Shown: piece after piece, positions 51,730-61,908 of the stretch
How the letters are laid out: every line of letters begins with the position of its first letter
How positions within the stretch are numbered: the stretch's first letter is position 1
NCBI GenBank assembly: GCA_001887945.1
Contig: LDOQ01000016.1
Coordinates: forward strand, 1-64,000
Length of the DNA: 64,000 bases
Origin: Spraguea lophii
Lineage: Eukaryota > Microsporidia > Spragueidae
Direction: 5' to 3'
The notes under the pieces: model-generated
Database searches by the model: none
Seen by the model: the letters and a program-made list of their open reading frames with translations, nothing else
What the model was told of the DNA's origin: nothing
Program-made: the position numbers and the translations under genes

Positions 51730-52521
51730 ATGCTACAGAATATCAGAGAACAGAAATATTATTTAAAACGTAAAGAATCAGAAGAAAAAGAACTTAATAA
51801 GAAAAAAGAGAGAATAAAAGAATGTTATCAATCAAATAAAAAGATAGATCATAATTTACGTTCTGAGGCTGCTAATTTGATGGAAGAAATAATATATGAC
51901 ACTGGTATTACGAATGATAATATATTACCGAGAGAAAATATTATGGTGAGTACGAGTAGAGACCCTAGTAGTAAACTTAGAGAATTTGTTAAACACGTAT
52001 CATTAGTATTTAGTGGTGAATATATCAGTAGAGGATCATATAGTATGAAAGAGCTTATAGATATATGCAAAGGACGTGGAAGTAATTGTTTAATACTATT
52101 GAATGAGAACAGGGGTGTAGTGAACAATATGATTATTACTATGTTAAATTATGGGCCTACGTATTATTACAATCTTGTGAATGTAAAATATGTGAGAAGA
52201 AAAGAGAATGTGAAACAAAAATGTAAATTAATAGTAGATGGATTTAAGAGTGAAATTGGTATTCGAGTGAAGAATATGTTGCAGAGTATGTTTAATTGTG
52301 ATGCAGATAAAGAAAATAGGATAGTGGTATTTTGTAATAAAAATGATATTATAAAATATAGAGAATATATTGTTGATGGGTGTAATAAGATGGAGAAGGT
52401 AGAAAGCAGATTTGATATGGTGTTGTATAAAATCGTAAAAGGTACAGTTGATGATGAAGGGGAGGAGATATATAAAATAAGACGATTCATAAATACAGCG
52501 GCAAAGAATTATGTTCTGTAG
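51730..52521 (+). CDS. IMP4: Imp4, U3 snoRNP protein (Brix domain)
   Basis: At 263 residues it is close to yeast Imp4 (290 aa). A basic coiled N-terminus ('MLQNIREQKYYLKRKESEEK') is followed by the Brix domain from about residue 70 to 255. The signature 'MVSTSRDPSSKLREFVKHVS' is near residues 75-94, followed by 'RGSNCLILLNENRG' and 'YGPTYYYNLVNVKYVRR'. The end 'YKIRRFINTAAKNYVL' fits the C-terminal Brix strand. Imp4 works with Imp3 and Mpp10 in early processing of the 18S rRNA precursor in the nucleolus. ACCC lies at 51723-51726. It has no Asn-rich insert. Confidence 0.92.
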   Translation: MLQNIREQKYYLKRKESEEKELNKKKERIKECYQSNKKIDHNLRSEAANLMEEIIYDTGITNDNILPRENIMVSTSRDPSSKLREFVKHVSLVFSGEYISRGSYSMKELIDICKGRGSNCLILLNENRGVVNNMIITMLNYGPTYYYNLVNVKYVRRKENVKQKCKLIVDGFKSEIGIRVKNMLQSMFNCDADKENRIVVFCNKNDIIKYREYIVDGCNKMEKVESRFDMVLYKIVKGTVDDEGEEIYKIRRFINTAAKNYVL

Positions 52522-53229
52522 GTATTTTTAATTAGAGAGTTTTTATTTATATTTAATTGAATTTATATTTATAGAGATTTTTAGATTTACCGTAGTATAT
52601 GGTTTTTGGTTTTTTAAATATATTTAAATTTATACTAATTGATTTTATTATAGGTAATTTCATTTGTGTTTTAGAATAATAATATTTTCGGTATACTTCA
52701 ATGAATTATTATTATATTTTATTTAATTGATATTGTAATTGATTAAATTAATAAGATTTTTTTCTTCTCTTTTTTAGAGTCACAAAATTTTATTATTTCT
52801 TTAATCACAGCAGATTGAATATAACCAATTCATTGTTTTTAATAATAAAATAATTTTATACAAACAAATTTTATATATAATCATGAGATAATAATTACAA
52901 TGATTTGAGAATGGAATTATTACTAAGAGATTCTTATAACAAATCTGGAATGGCGTATATTTTGATGGTTTGATTATCTTTTATGGTTAAAAATAATATG
53001 AAATGTTTCTTATCGGAAAATACAGTTTATTTGATTATATTCTTTAAATATTATAAATAGAATCTAATATAGATTTATTATGTAATTGGTATATGAGTGT
53101 TAATTGTTTATTTAAAGTAAACGATTAAAATTATATCATAACAATAATAAAATTTACTGTGATAAGTTAATATCCAAAAGCATAAATAAGTATTTTATTA
53201 TGTAGTTTAGATATAAATTATATTACATT
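52522..53229. other. AT-rich gap with a possible old SINE remnant
   Basis: Between about 52600 and 52690, 'CTAATTGATTTTATTATAGG' and 'GTGTTTTAGAAT' can be aligned with the reverse SINE consensus, but the match is weak. No gene is supported. Confidence 0.35.
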
Positions 53230-53700
53230 TCTACAATATTAGATTAAATTAATATTTAATTGGTGTATTTACAATCTTTGTATTGATTTATGATAATAGT
53301 TAATATTATGCTAGGATAAAGGTTAAAATCTTATAAAACTTATAAATAATGATAAATAAGTATTCTAAGTAATTCATAAGATAATGATATATAATTATTA
53401 TAAGTAATTATAACATATTTTTAATATCGGATTTTATTTTAATCAAGTATAATATTTTTTGATTCGAAATCATGATTATTTTAGATATCATAAGTTTTAT
53501 TAAGAAATTATAAATTATAAGATTATTTATTAATAAACAATTTATTTCTATTTTAAATAATATATACATTGTATACGAATATCTATATGATGCATTATAT
53601 TAAATTATTTTACATTACCGTATCATATGTTAGGTATCTAACGTTTTAGAACATAAAATAACATATATGTAATATATATATTTAATATAAATGTAATACA
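53230..53700 (+). mobile_element. tRNA-derived SINE, copy G (strongly decayed)
   Basis: 'TTAGATTAAATTAATATTTA' then 'TTTGTATTGATTTATGATAA' and 'GTTAATATTATGCTAGGATA' (53240-53320) follow the SINE body order (TTAGATTAAAGTAGTGTTTA, CCTGTATTGATTTGTGACTC, CCAATACTATGCAACGAAAG). A later block 'AACGTTTTAGAACATAAAAT' (near 53640) fits the CTCTGGAGCATAAGG region. About 200 extra bases between these blocks suggest an insertion. The head is not recognisable. Confidence 0.6.
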
Positions 53701-53891
53701 TATTAATCATTATACCTAATATTATATGTTTTAATAGAATAAATAATCTTATACCATTAATAATACTGTTAATTAAGATTTTTTAAAAAGTAATATTTAT
53801 TTTATAAAAAAAGCGAACAATTAAAATATCATCGTAAAAAATTATATTAACTTTTAATATAACTTTTATACTTACTATTTCATATAAAATA

Positions 53892-54896
53892 TCATAAGAT
53901 ACAACATGGTATTGCGGCCTCTTGTTTTTTTTTATATTGAACACCTTTAATCACAATATTTCCATATTCAATTGAGTTTATCTTACTATCATAAGCAAAT
54001 AGAGGTGTGACACTATATATAAAATATGCCCCATTGATCTGTTTACCATTGGAATCAACTATAAAAGGTATTTTTCTGCTAATTTTAATACGTGCATTTT
54101 TTAGTATCTTACCATCTTTATCAGCCATTTTTATTCTAATAAAATTTGTTGCAAGATATATTTTATTGTTAGAACCTTCTGTTTTACCGTATAAAGTAAA
54201 TCCTTTGATATTCTGCGATTTTTTAACTTCTACTGTTTGTGTTTTTTCGTTAATTGTATCTATATCGTTCTTCTTATAGATGTAATAATTATGTGTGGAG
54301 GTTTTTGATTTTGGATCGTATGTTTCGAAAATTTGAAGCGGATTAACTATCATGCGTAATTCCAGTGACTCTCTTATAGTATTATTTAATATAATAGCCT
54401 TTTCAATCTCCACATCGCGTTTTCTTAAAAGATCGGATGATGTACTACTACACAATCTACACCCACTAAAATTGTAATAACCATTTTTTATATTTTTATA
54501 AATATCCGTTTGTTTGTCTTCTCCCGGCATTTCTTGGTTCTCGTATGGAAAAATATCCATACCAAAACGATATGTTCTATTTTTATAATCTCTTTTATGT
54601 GGTTTGGTTTCAACAATATATTCGTCGTTACAACAATACAGATTAGGTACATGTTCATAATGAACATACTCCATATGAGAACATTGGTGTATAACACCAA
54701 AATGTTTAAGTTCGAATATTGTATCACCGTCTTCTGAAAGATAAGAATCAGGTATTACATTAAAATCATAATTTACTATAATTGGAACCCTTTCTTCAAT
54801 AGGTAATGTATATCGTATTCCTTTGTTCGGCCCTTTTCCCATTGCGAATTCTTTTAGATTTAATAACAGAAGAAGTAATTTTAGAAAAAAAATCAT
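53892..54896 (-). CDS. Secreted orphan protein with Cys-rich ectodomain and CCIL end
   Basis: The 334-residue product begins with a probable signal peptide ('MIFFLKLLLLLLNLKEFAMG'). The mature part is hydrophilic with Cys pairs ('NLYCCNDEY', 'SGCRLCSSTS') and mixed beta-like sequence, without a membrane segment or Asn-rich insert. The last four residues, CCIL, fit a CaaX-type prenylation signal, which is odd for a secreted protein. AACC precedes the ATG, a weak version of the start motif. I do not recognise the family. It could be a spore-wall or host-exported protein. Confidence 0.7.
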   Translation of the reverse strand: MIFFLKLLLLLLNLKEFAMGKGPNKGIRYTLPIEERVPIIVNYDFNVIPDSYLSEDGDTIFELKHFGVIHQCSHMEYVHYEHVPNLYCCNDEYIVETKPHKRDYKNRTYRFGMDIFPYENQEMPGEDKQTDIYKNIKNGYYNFSGCRLCSSTSSDLLRKRDVEIEKAIILNNTIRESLELRMIVNPLQIFETYDPKSKTSTHNYYIYKKNDIDTINEKTQTVEVKKSQNIKGFTLYGKTEGSNNKIYLATNFIRIKMADKDGKILKNARIKISRKIPFIVDSNGKQINGAYFIYSVTPLFAYDSKINSIEYGNIVIKGVQYKKKQEAAIPCCIL

Positions 54897-56963
54897 AGGT
54901 TAAAGAAAAAGTTTATTTCTTTTATAACGGTAAACGTCATTTATTTAAATCATTCTTATTTTTTAAAAGTGAAAGGTTTCTGTTTTTGGAAAATTTTAAA
55001 TTGAATAAAAGATTTGTATATTTATTATTTAAAAAATACCTATACTGCAAACTTTTATTCAAAAAATGACATAAAAAATAAAGTTGAGATAAAAAATAAA
55101 AATAATCTTTTTTATTATATTTTTTATTTTATAATAAGAGTATATACAGATTGTTACATAATCACATAATTTGATGTTATTTTCATCTTTTTTAATAAGT
55201 GTCTAATTAAGTATTTGTACACCTGTGTAAAGTGTCAGATTAATTTAATTTGTTAAAATAAAACAATAAAAGTTTTATAATAAAACCATATGTATTATAT
55301 CGAAATGATTACCGCTATAAAAAGATTATATCAAACAATAATATAAAAATATGTTACAATAATAATCTTAATATCTAAATTTTATTAAATTAATAATCGT
55401 ATAAATATTTTTTTATTTTCCACAAGAGGTAGTGAATCCATTTCACCTACCTATTACCAATATCTATCAAAATATTTTTTTTACTGTATATACAAATACT
55501 TATACTTTCTTGGTTAACTTCTTATTTTTATCTAAAATATTCTTCAGTATCATAATTTAATTATATTAGTGTGTGTTTTTAAATCATCAATACTAACAAA
55601 TCATATTGCAAGATTATCTATTAAATAGAATATCATACTTAGTTACCAAAATATAAAACTTTTATATTTTATTCATTAACATTTATATTACGATGTTAAA
55701 ATGATTTACTTATTAAAAAATATATTGCTCATATAATATACATCTTTACAAGTTAATATAATCCCGAGCAAATATTTTTTTAAAAATACATTGAAATTAT
55801 ACTCATTTATTCGAACATCATCTATATTTTTAACTTATTCGAAGTTTTTTCTCAAAAAATATTATATTAAATACGATATTCTTCTTTATTAGAGGTTATC
55901 ATTATTTCTTGAATCGTTATTTTATTATAATTATTATTGAGTAAATATACATTAAATCCGTATGCGATCTGCTTTTTAGCTTTTATCAGAATGAAATTTG
56001 ATTAATTTTATATTAACTAAATTATTATTTTAACATAATAATAGATTATCGTATAAAGCATAATTAAATATACTATCAAACTCTTATATACTTAATATAT
56101 CTTCTTTTTTTACGATTACTATATATTTTTTTATTTTGAAAATTTTTTGAATAAGGAATTTAATACATTAAAATTTAATATTTATTTACCATTCCATGAC
56201 CATTGGATCATTGGATCATTCAATATTTATTTTAAGATAAACATTATAATACGAGGTGTAAACATAATACTTTTAAAAAAAATTTATATATAATTACTAA
56301 TAATATTTTGAAATGGAATAAATACAACCACTTCTTTTTTAAATATATAAGATGAATATTTATTTATAATTAAATAATTTTTTATTTTTAAATATAAAAA
56401 AATTTATTTAAAATATATTCTTTATCAAATACCTTTATATGCTACGTAATACTTTTTTTTTAAAAAATATCATTATGTTTTTTTTAAACTTTTAAAACAA
56501 AATAAAAGACTCAAAAGAATAAGAATCTCTTTTATATACTCTAAATTCTTTTACCAATAGATTTACCATATTAGGATATTAAAAATCTATTTTAGCATTT
56601 ACTTTAATCTCATAAACAGTTAATTAGAATAAAAGAAAATTATATATTTATATTTTTAATATAAGAAAATAAAATACATTATTATTACAACACAATTATT
56701 TTATATTCCCAACTTTTTTACTTAATTCCTAATCATTTTCTCAAGGAAGGATCTATTAACCAAACCTTATTCTGGCCATATTTATATTTTAAACGTAATG
56801 TACAATTTAAAAAATATCTATAACATGAATATTAAACAATGGTAATATCATTTTAAAATACTTCATTAGATGTACAACTTATATGCTCTACAGCTTTTAA
56901 AAAATTAATATATTTTTTAAACAAATTAAAATAAACTCTTCCTTTTACCCTCCAATAATTATA
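54897..56963. other. AT-rich gap of 2 kb without a supported gene
   Basis: No frame with protein-like features, no SINE block and no tRNA were found on either strand. Short direct repeats (for example 'CATTGGATCATTGGATCATT' near 56202) are local. The last bases carry TTTTACCCTCC, the start motif of the Derlin gene. Confidence 0.45.
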
Positions 56964-57641
56964 ATGCCTGAGAATATATTTGTTTCCATGTATAATTCCA
57001 CACCCATTATAACCAGATATATATCTATTTCTCTTATACTGGTAACATTTTTACTTTATTGTAACATATTACAAGGCAATACACTTACATTTAGTAAATA
57101 TTACATACTAAACAATACATATAGAAATATACATCGTTTGCTTACACCATTTTTATATTTTGGAAATATAAATTTAGAAACAGTTTTACATATTTCATTT
57201 CTCTGCAGATATTCTAAAATGATAGAAGATGGTTTTTTAAATACTTCAGATTATTTTTATATGTTATTTATAATATGGATTATAATATTATCACTCGCAT
57301 CTATTCTTAATTTACATATATTAGGACCTATATTTTCTTCAACATTAACTTTTATTTGGACACGTAGAAATCCTAATGCACAGGTACAAATGATGGGCTT
57401 TATAGTTTTTAGAGCTTTTTATTTACCGTATATACCAGCAATAATAGGTTATATGACAAGCAATAAAATTCCTTTGGATGATATTTTAGGAATATTTGTA
57501 GGAAATAGTGTGTATTATATAAAATATATTCTTCCGAAAGCAGGTATAGAACTTTTTACTACTCCACAATGGATAAAGAAGATATTTGGCGAAGAAGAGA
57601 AAAAAAGACTGTTGGTTTTAGAATCAGAAGAGAGTGATTAA
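56964..57641 (+). CDS. DER1: Derlin (Der1 family), ER-associated degradation
   Basis: The 225-residue protein has the length and membrane pattern of Derlins: several hydrophobic segments and a charged cytosolic C-terminus. Family signatures are 'IHRLLTPFLYFGNI' (about residues 54-67) and 'FIWTRRNPNAQVQMMGF' followed by 'RAFYLPYIPAIIGYM' (about 131-165). Derlins are rhomboid-like pseudoproteases that help move misfolded proteins out of the ER, with Cdc48 pulling on the cytosolic side; a p47-like cofactor is encoded at 25715. The acidic end 'ESEESD' could bind partners. CCC is at 56948-56950, 13 bases before the ATG. Confidence 0.92.
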   Translation: MPENIFVSMYNSTPIITRYISISLILVTFLLYCNILQGNTLTFSKYYILNNTYRNIHRLLTPFLYFGNINLETVLHISFLCRYSKMIEDGFLNTSDYFYMLFIIWIIILSLASILNLHILGPIFSSTLTFIWTRRNPNAQVQMMGFIVFRAFYLPYIPAIIGYMTSNKIPLDDILGIFVGNSVYYIKYILPKAGIELFTTPQWIKKIFGEEEKKRLLVLESEESD

Positions 57642-58620
57642 TAACTAAATAAATCTAATAATAAAGATAGATTCTATTTATATCTTTAGTATATATTATT
57701 AATATTATCAATCATTTTATTATCATTCTTATTCTTTTAATGAGATTCTAAACTTTTTCATATGCAAGATTAATAATTTTTATATTTAATTTGCATAATA
57801 TTATTTTTAATAAAATGTATTGGATAATTTAATTTAATTGTTTTTAAATAAAAATAATTTAAAAAAATTTATAACATTTTAAACATTAATATCTTTAATA
57901 AATAAATTATAACATAATGATGCTTACTTATATTTTAAATTTCAAATTGTTAGATAAAGAATAGTTTCATCTCGTTGTTAACCCAGGATATTTATTATAA
58001 TTATTCATTATACGTGTTTATATTCAGATATATACACTTTTTTCTAACATATAAAATGATATTTAATAATAAAGATTATATGCATTTATCTTATTTTTTT
58101 ATTTAATAATAGCTTTTACATAACAAATAAAAGAATTTATAAATATATTCTATTATCACACCTGATGTTATATTTATTTTCCAATAAGGATATGACAGGT
58201 AATTTATTATTTTATTTATTGATGGAATTGTAGATATGCCATAGGTATGACAGGATATTTTAAACATTTTATAAATTTATAAACAAATAACTTTATAATT
58301 ATATTATTGAGGTTTCTTTAATTCGAAACATTTTCATAAATTAACTATTAACTGAATTTAATTATCTCTAAATGGTAAATATTATTATATTTATTTCTTA
58401 AAATTAAAACCTTTTTATTTGAAAAAAGTTTAGTATATTTAAAAACTTAAAATAAACGAAAAACTACGTTTGATTAATTATGAATAAGATTTCATATTTT
58501 TTAATTAAAAATAACCATGTTTTATTTTTATTTAAGATGCTAAATAAGGAAACTATTTAAATGAAATTTAAGTTTAAATTTTGAGATTATAACTATAAAT
58601 ACGTTTAAAAAAATTATTTT
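57642..58620. other. AT-rich gap without a supported gene
   Basis: A local repeat of TATGACAGG occurs near 58191 and 58247. Otherwise nothing recognisable, and no C-rich start motif before 58621. Confidence 0.4.
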
Positions 58621-59721
58621 ATGTTATTTTATTTACTTTCTATTCTATCAACACACGATGAACATAGAGTTGATTATGTTGCAACTGTACACGATCAAGG
58701 TACCACTAAATGTACGTCACAGGATTTGGTAAATCTTAGAGAAGCTATATTAAGCGATTTAAAACATATGAAATGGGAATTGAAAGATTTTACAAGTAAA
58801 TCTTTTGATGAGGTAAGAGAAAATTTTAAAACTGTGGAAACTAATCTTGCGGAGATTAAAGGTTTAATAAGAAAATTGGAAGAGGCTATAAATATGAGAC
58901 CACTCTTGAGAGAAAATGGTGTACGAAATAAAGATGATGAATTCTTAACCAAACGATTCTCAAATGATAATCGAAGTGTTAATCCTTATCCTGGAACAAC
59001 AAACGATTACAATTTTTTAATAGAAGTTATTAGTAGATTGAGGAAATGTGATGAATGTTGTACATGCTTAAATGATGATATATGTTTGGCAACAGTTTAT
59101 TCAGAATTATTAACATTATTAGGAAAATATCCCGATTGGAAACCATCTAATAATATACTCAAACCTAGTAATAGTACACCTAATGAGTCTAACTTAGGAA
59201 CCGTTCTAGAATTAGTAATCAGATTTTTAAAAAAAGAAAGATGTAATAAATGTGCCATCTGTGCATCTATCAATAAACATCCTAAACTTTCGTATTTATT
59301 TGGACCTAGTATCAATGATCTATTCTTTACAGGTGATATAAATGATGATCATTTAAAACGCATGTTATTAGGCATTAATAGTGGATTAGGAGGATTTAGT
59401 AGTATGGGTAACGAAGGTTTAGGTGGGTTAGATAGAATCATGCCTAGTTTGCTCCTTTCATTCTTAAATAAAGACAAGAAAAAAGATTGTAACGAATTAC
59501 CTTGCGAAAGTGCAAGACAGGAATATGGAAGAAGATCACGTGAATGTCCGGAAACACGAGCAAGAAGATTCGAAGCTGAAGCACGAACAAGAGAATGCCC
59601 AGAAACACGGGTAAGAAGACTTGAGACAGAAAGAGCAGAACAACCCGCATATGGAAGAAGACATTCTGTAGAACGTAAGGATAATAAACCCGCATATGGT
59701 AAGAATTATGGTAGTTTTTAA
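58621..59721 (+). CDS. Orphan secreted protein with coiled coil, paired Cys motifs and Arg-rich repeats
   Basis: I do not recognise the family. The 366-residue product starts with a short hydrophobic stretch ('MLFYLLSILS') that may be a signal peptide, followed by a heptad-like helix (about 38-95). Two similar units follow: 'VISRLRKCDECCTC' (about 140) and 'VIRFLKKERCNKCAIC' (about 206), each a hydrophobic helix then closely spaced Cys. A Gly/Leu-rich stretch comes next. The C-terminal 75 residues are Arg/Glu-rich with a tandem repeat ('RECPETRARRFE' and 'RECPETRVRRLE') and two AYG units. Base composition is less AT-rich than in other genes. It may be a structural spore or exported protein. 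Confidence 0.72.
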   Translation: MLFYLLSILSTHDEHRVDYVATVHDQGTTKCTSQDLVNLREAILSDLKHMKWELKDFTSKSFDEVRENFKTVETNLAEIKGLIRKLEEAINMRPLLRENGVRNKDDEFLTKRFSNDNRSVNPYPGTTNDYNFLIEVISRLRKCDECCTCLNDDICLATVYSELLTLLGKYPDWKPSNNILKPSNSTPNESNLGTVLELVIRFLKKERCNKCAICASINKHPKLSYLFGPSINDLFFTGDINDDHLKRMLLGINSGLGGFSSMGNEGLGGLDRIMPSLLLSFLNKDKKKDCNELPCESARQEYGRRSRECPETRARRFEAEARTRECPETRVRRLETERAEQPAYGRRHSVERKDNKPAYGKNYGSF

Positions 59722-59952
59722 AACTCGTAAGTAAAAGTTCATGTATATAGCGAAAATTTCCTTTTTTTATATTTCAGTAAATTTTTAATTCTTTATGCCA
59801 AATATTTAAACATATAAAATATATTTCCATTACAATTCGATTCATTATATAAAATTAATTATACATTTACCATGTAAAATCAAAATGTATAAAACATACA
59901 TTTTATTAAAAACTAAATAATAACTAGAATTTTTATTTTCATACATAAATGA

Positions 59953-60648
59953 TTAATGGGCTAAAACTAAAAATAAATCTACAACAATTTGAAATACTAC
60001 AGAAACATAGAATATCAACGGAGATGCTATGTGATACATCCATATCAATTTTAGCATATCACCCAATGCCCAACAAAGATATAATTCCTTAGGAAAATTC
60101 TTTTCTATCTTAAACAAATCATTAGCCGGTATTTCATATCTATTATCCATATTTAAAATCAACAACTGCACTAATCCTACACTAGATTCTAAAACCATAG
60201 CTAAATGACCCCAAATAAAACATACACCAGAAAACATTGTATTAATAATTGTCAATGAAATAACCAAAGAAACAATCAAAGAAAGAGATAGCTTAAATAA
60301 TCCATATTTCTTATAATTATTACTCATCTTACTTTTTTCAATTATCTTTTCTTCTACAGCAGATAAATCATTCTTATTATTATAAAGAAGTATCAAATGA
60401 AAGATCATCAACAATAAACTTTGGTATACTATAGCCACTGGCATATCATTTCCTTTCCAATAAAACAATTTTAACATATTACAACATACAGTCATAATAG
60501 ATAGAATAGGAGCAAAAAGAATACGCTTACGTATTAGTTGTGGTATGTATCCAACGATAGGAAAAGTAATGAACATAAAATTTCCAACAAAATCTACGAC
60601 AGATTGAGAAAGCATAGGGGTAATAAAAAAATTAAATAAAAGTTTCAT
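59953..60648 (-). CDS. PQ-loop membrane protein (ANY1/SLC66A2-like)
   Basis: The 231-residue protein has about seven membrane segments and two PQ-loop units. The first reads 'FPIVGYIPQLIRKR' followed by 'CCNMLKLFYWKG' (about residues 30-68). The second is around 'GLVQLLILNMDNRYE' and 'ELYLCWALGDMLKLIWMY' (about 160-210). The phrases 'NMLKLFYW' and 'GDMLKLIW' match the repeated helix of the SLC66A2/PQLC1 and yeast Any1 group more closely than the cystinosin or KDEL-receptor groups. Any1 acts with flippases at Golgi and endosomes, probably as a scramblase. No C-rich motif precedes this start. It faces the orphan gene ending at 59721. Confidence 0.75.
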   Translation of the reverse strand: MKLLFNFFITPMLSQSVVDFVGNFMFITFPIVGYIPQLIRKRILFAPILSIMTVCCNMLKLFYWKGNDMPVAIVYQSLLLMIFHLILLYNNKNDLSAVEEKIIEKSKMSNNYKKYGLFKLSLSLIVSLVISLTIINTMFSGVCFIWGHLAMVLESSVGLVQLLILNMDNRYEIPANDLFKIEKNFPKELYLCWALGDMLKLIWMYHIASPLIFYVSVVFQIVVDLFLVLAH

Positions 60649-61231
60649 AAAAAATAAATGTTTTTGAACAAATCAATAGTTAACAATCAAATGATAAATA
60701 TTTGATATAAGTTTACAGATGATACAAATTCTATCATATCAAATTATATAATAGAATTTTAGCGATTAGCAAATATTTATATTTAAATAGTTACTAGAAA
60801 CGAAAATAGAAAATAAATTATTAAAGAAAATTTCTTTATAATGTAAAAATAATAAGAATAATCATTGGAAAGCTGTTATGTATTTTAAAAATTTTTTATC
60901 AAACATATAACCATCATCTTCTATAATCAAAAAGTAATATTTTTTATAATAAGAAAATTTATACGTTTATTATGGCTTAGAATTAAAATAATAAAATTTA
61001 TTAGAAACTATGAAAGATTAATAAAAATAAATATAGAAATATCATATTTTTTCCCAAATTGGAATAAATGTATTGAGAGCTCCTATCTTTTAATAAAATA
61101 TAATAAGTAAAAAAGCAGTTGATGATAATGTAAGATTATTTCTATTAATTTTATCATTTTTTCTTACATTTGATATTCAGTTGTAACATAGTTTCATTTA
61201 TATATTTATATTCTATTTACCAAAGAATTCT
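60649..61231. other. AT-rich divergent gap
   Basis: Nothing recognisable except ACCAAAG before the next ATG, which is only a weak start motif. Confidence 0.4.
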
Positions 61232-61729
61232 ATGTTATTTTTATTTTTTAAATTATCTTTTCAATATCTAAATTATGATGATTCTTCTTCGAATGAGCAT
61301 AAAACAAATGTTACAGGAGAAAAAATGGTTACCACTCCAGAAAATTTACAGAGTGTTCTTCAAAGAGAATTTGGTGATGTAAGTGCTGAATTAAGTAGTA
61401 AGCTTAGTAATACAATAGGTCAGGTTAAAAGAAATGGTATGCCGAATTATAAAGATTTTAATGAGGTAATTTTAATAAAAAAGAAAATTCAAAATCATGG
61501 GAATAAAAGAATAGTTAGTATTAATGTTTCTGAGAAATTGGTTCCTAAATATAGTGAATATATTTTTAGTAGGGATACTGAAAAGGATTTTACATTAAGA
61601 GCGATATTAGTAGTATTTTTATTTTTATTAGGTGGAATTATATTTACAACAACTTTAAAATTCTTCCCCAAATATATAAAGGAGAAATATATAGAAGGAA
61701 GAATTACAGCCAAAGAAATTAAAGGTTAA
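61232..61729 (+). CDS. Small type I membrane protein, orphan
   Basis: The 165-residue product has an N-terminal hydrophobic segment ('MLFLFFKLSFQYL') likely to be a signal peptide, a hydrophilic middle without Cys, one membrane segment near the end ('AILVVFLFLLGGIIFTTTL', about residues 127-146) and a short basic tail. I know no homologue. It could be an ER or plasma-membrane protein. There is no Asn-rich insert. The gene faces Hsp110 across 179 bases. Confidence 0.68.
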   Translation: MLFLFFKLSFQYLNYDDSSSNEHKTNVTGEKMVTTPENLQSVLQREFGDVSAELSSKLSNTIGQVKRNGMPNYKDFNEVILIKKKIQNHGNKRIVSINVSEKLVPKYSEYIFSRDTEKDFTLRAILVVFLFLLGGIIFTTTLKFFPKYIKEKYIEGRITAKEIKG

Positions 61730-61802
61730 AATTTTATTATAAAATCTATTTTATTGGTCTTTGATAAATTATAAAAAATAAAAACTTTAAAATAATAGAA
61801 GA

Positions 61803-61822
61803 TAACCTATCCTAACCTTATA
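61803..61822 (+). repeat. Intergenic relative of the telomere-like 19-mer
   Basis: AACCTATCCTAACCTTATAA lies between two convergent genes and differs from the coding copies by a few bases. Confidence 0.5.
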
Positions 61823-61908
61823 AATTGGAATAAAAACGAAGTGTTCATTTTATTATAAAGTAAATATTACTCAAAAAATTATGTTACGTAAATAAAAAAT
61901 ATATTTAT

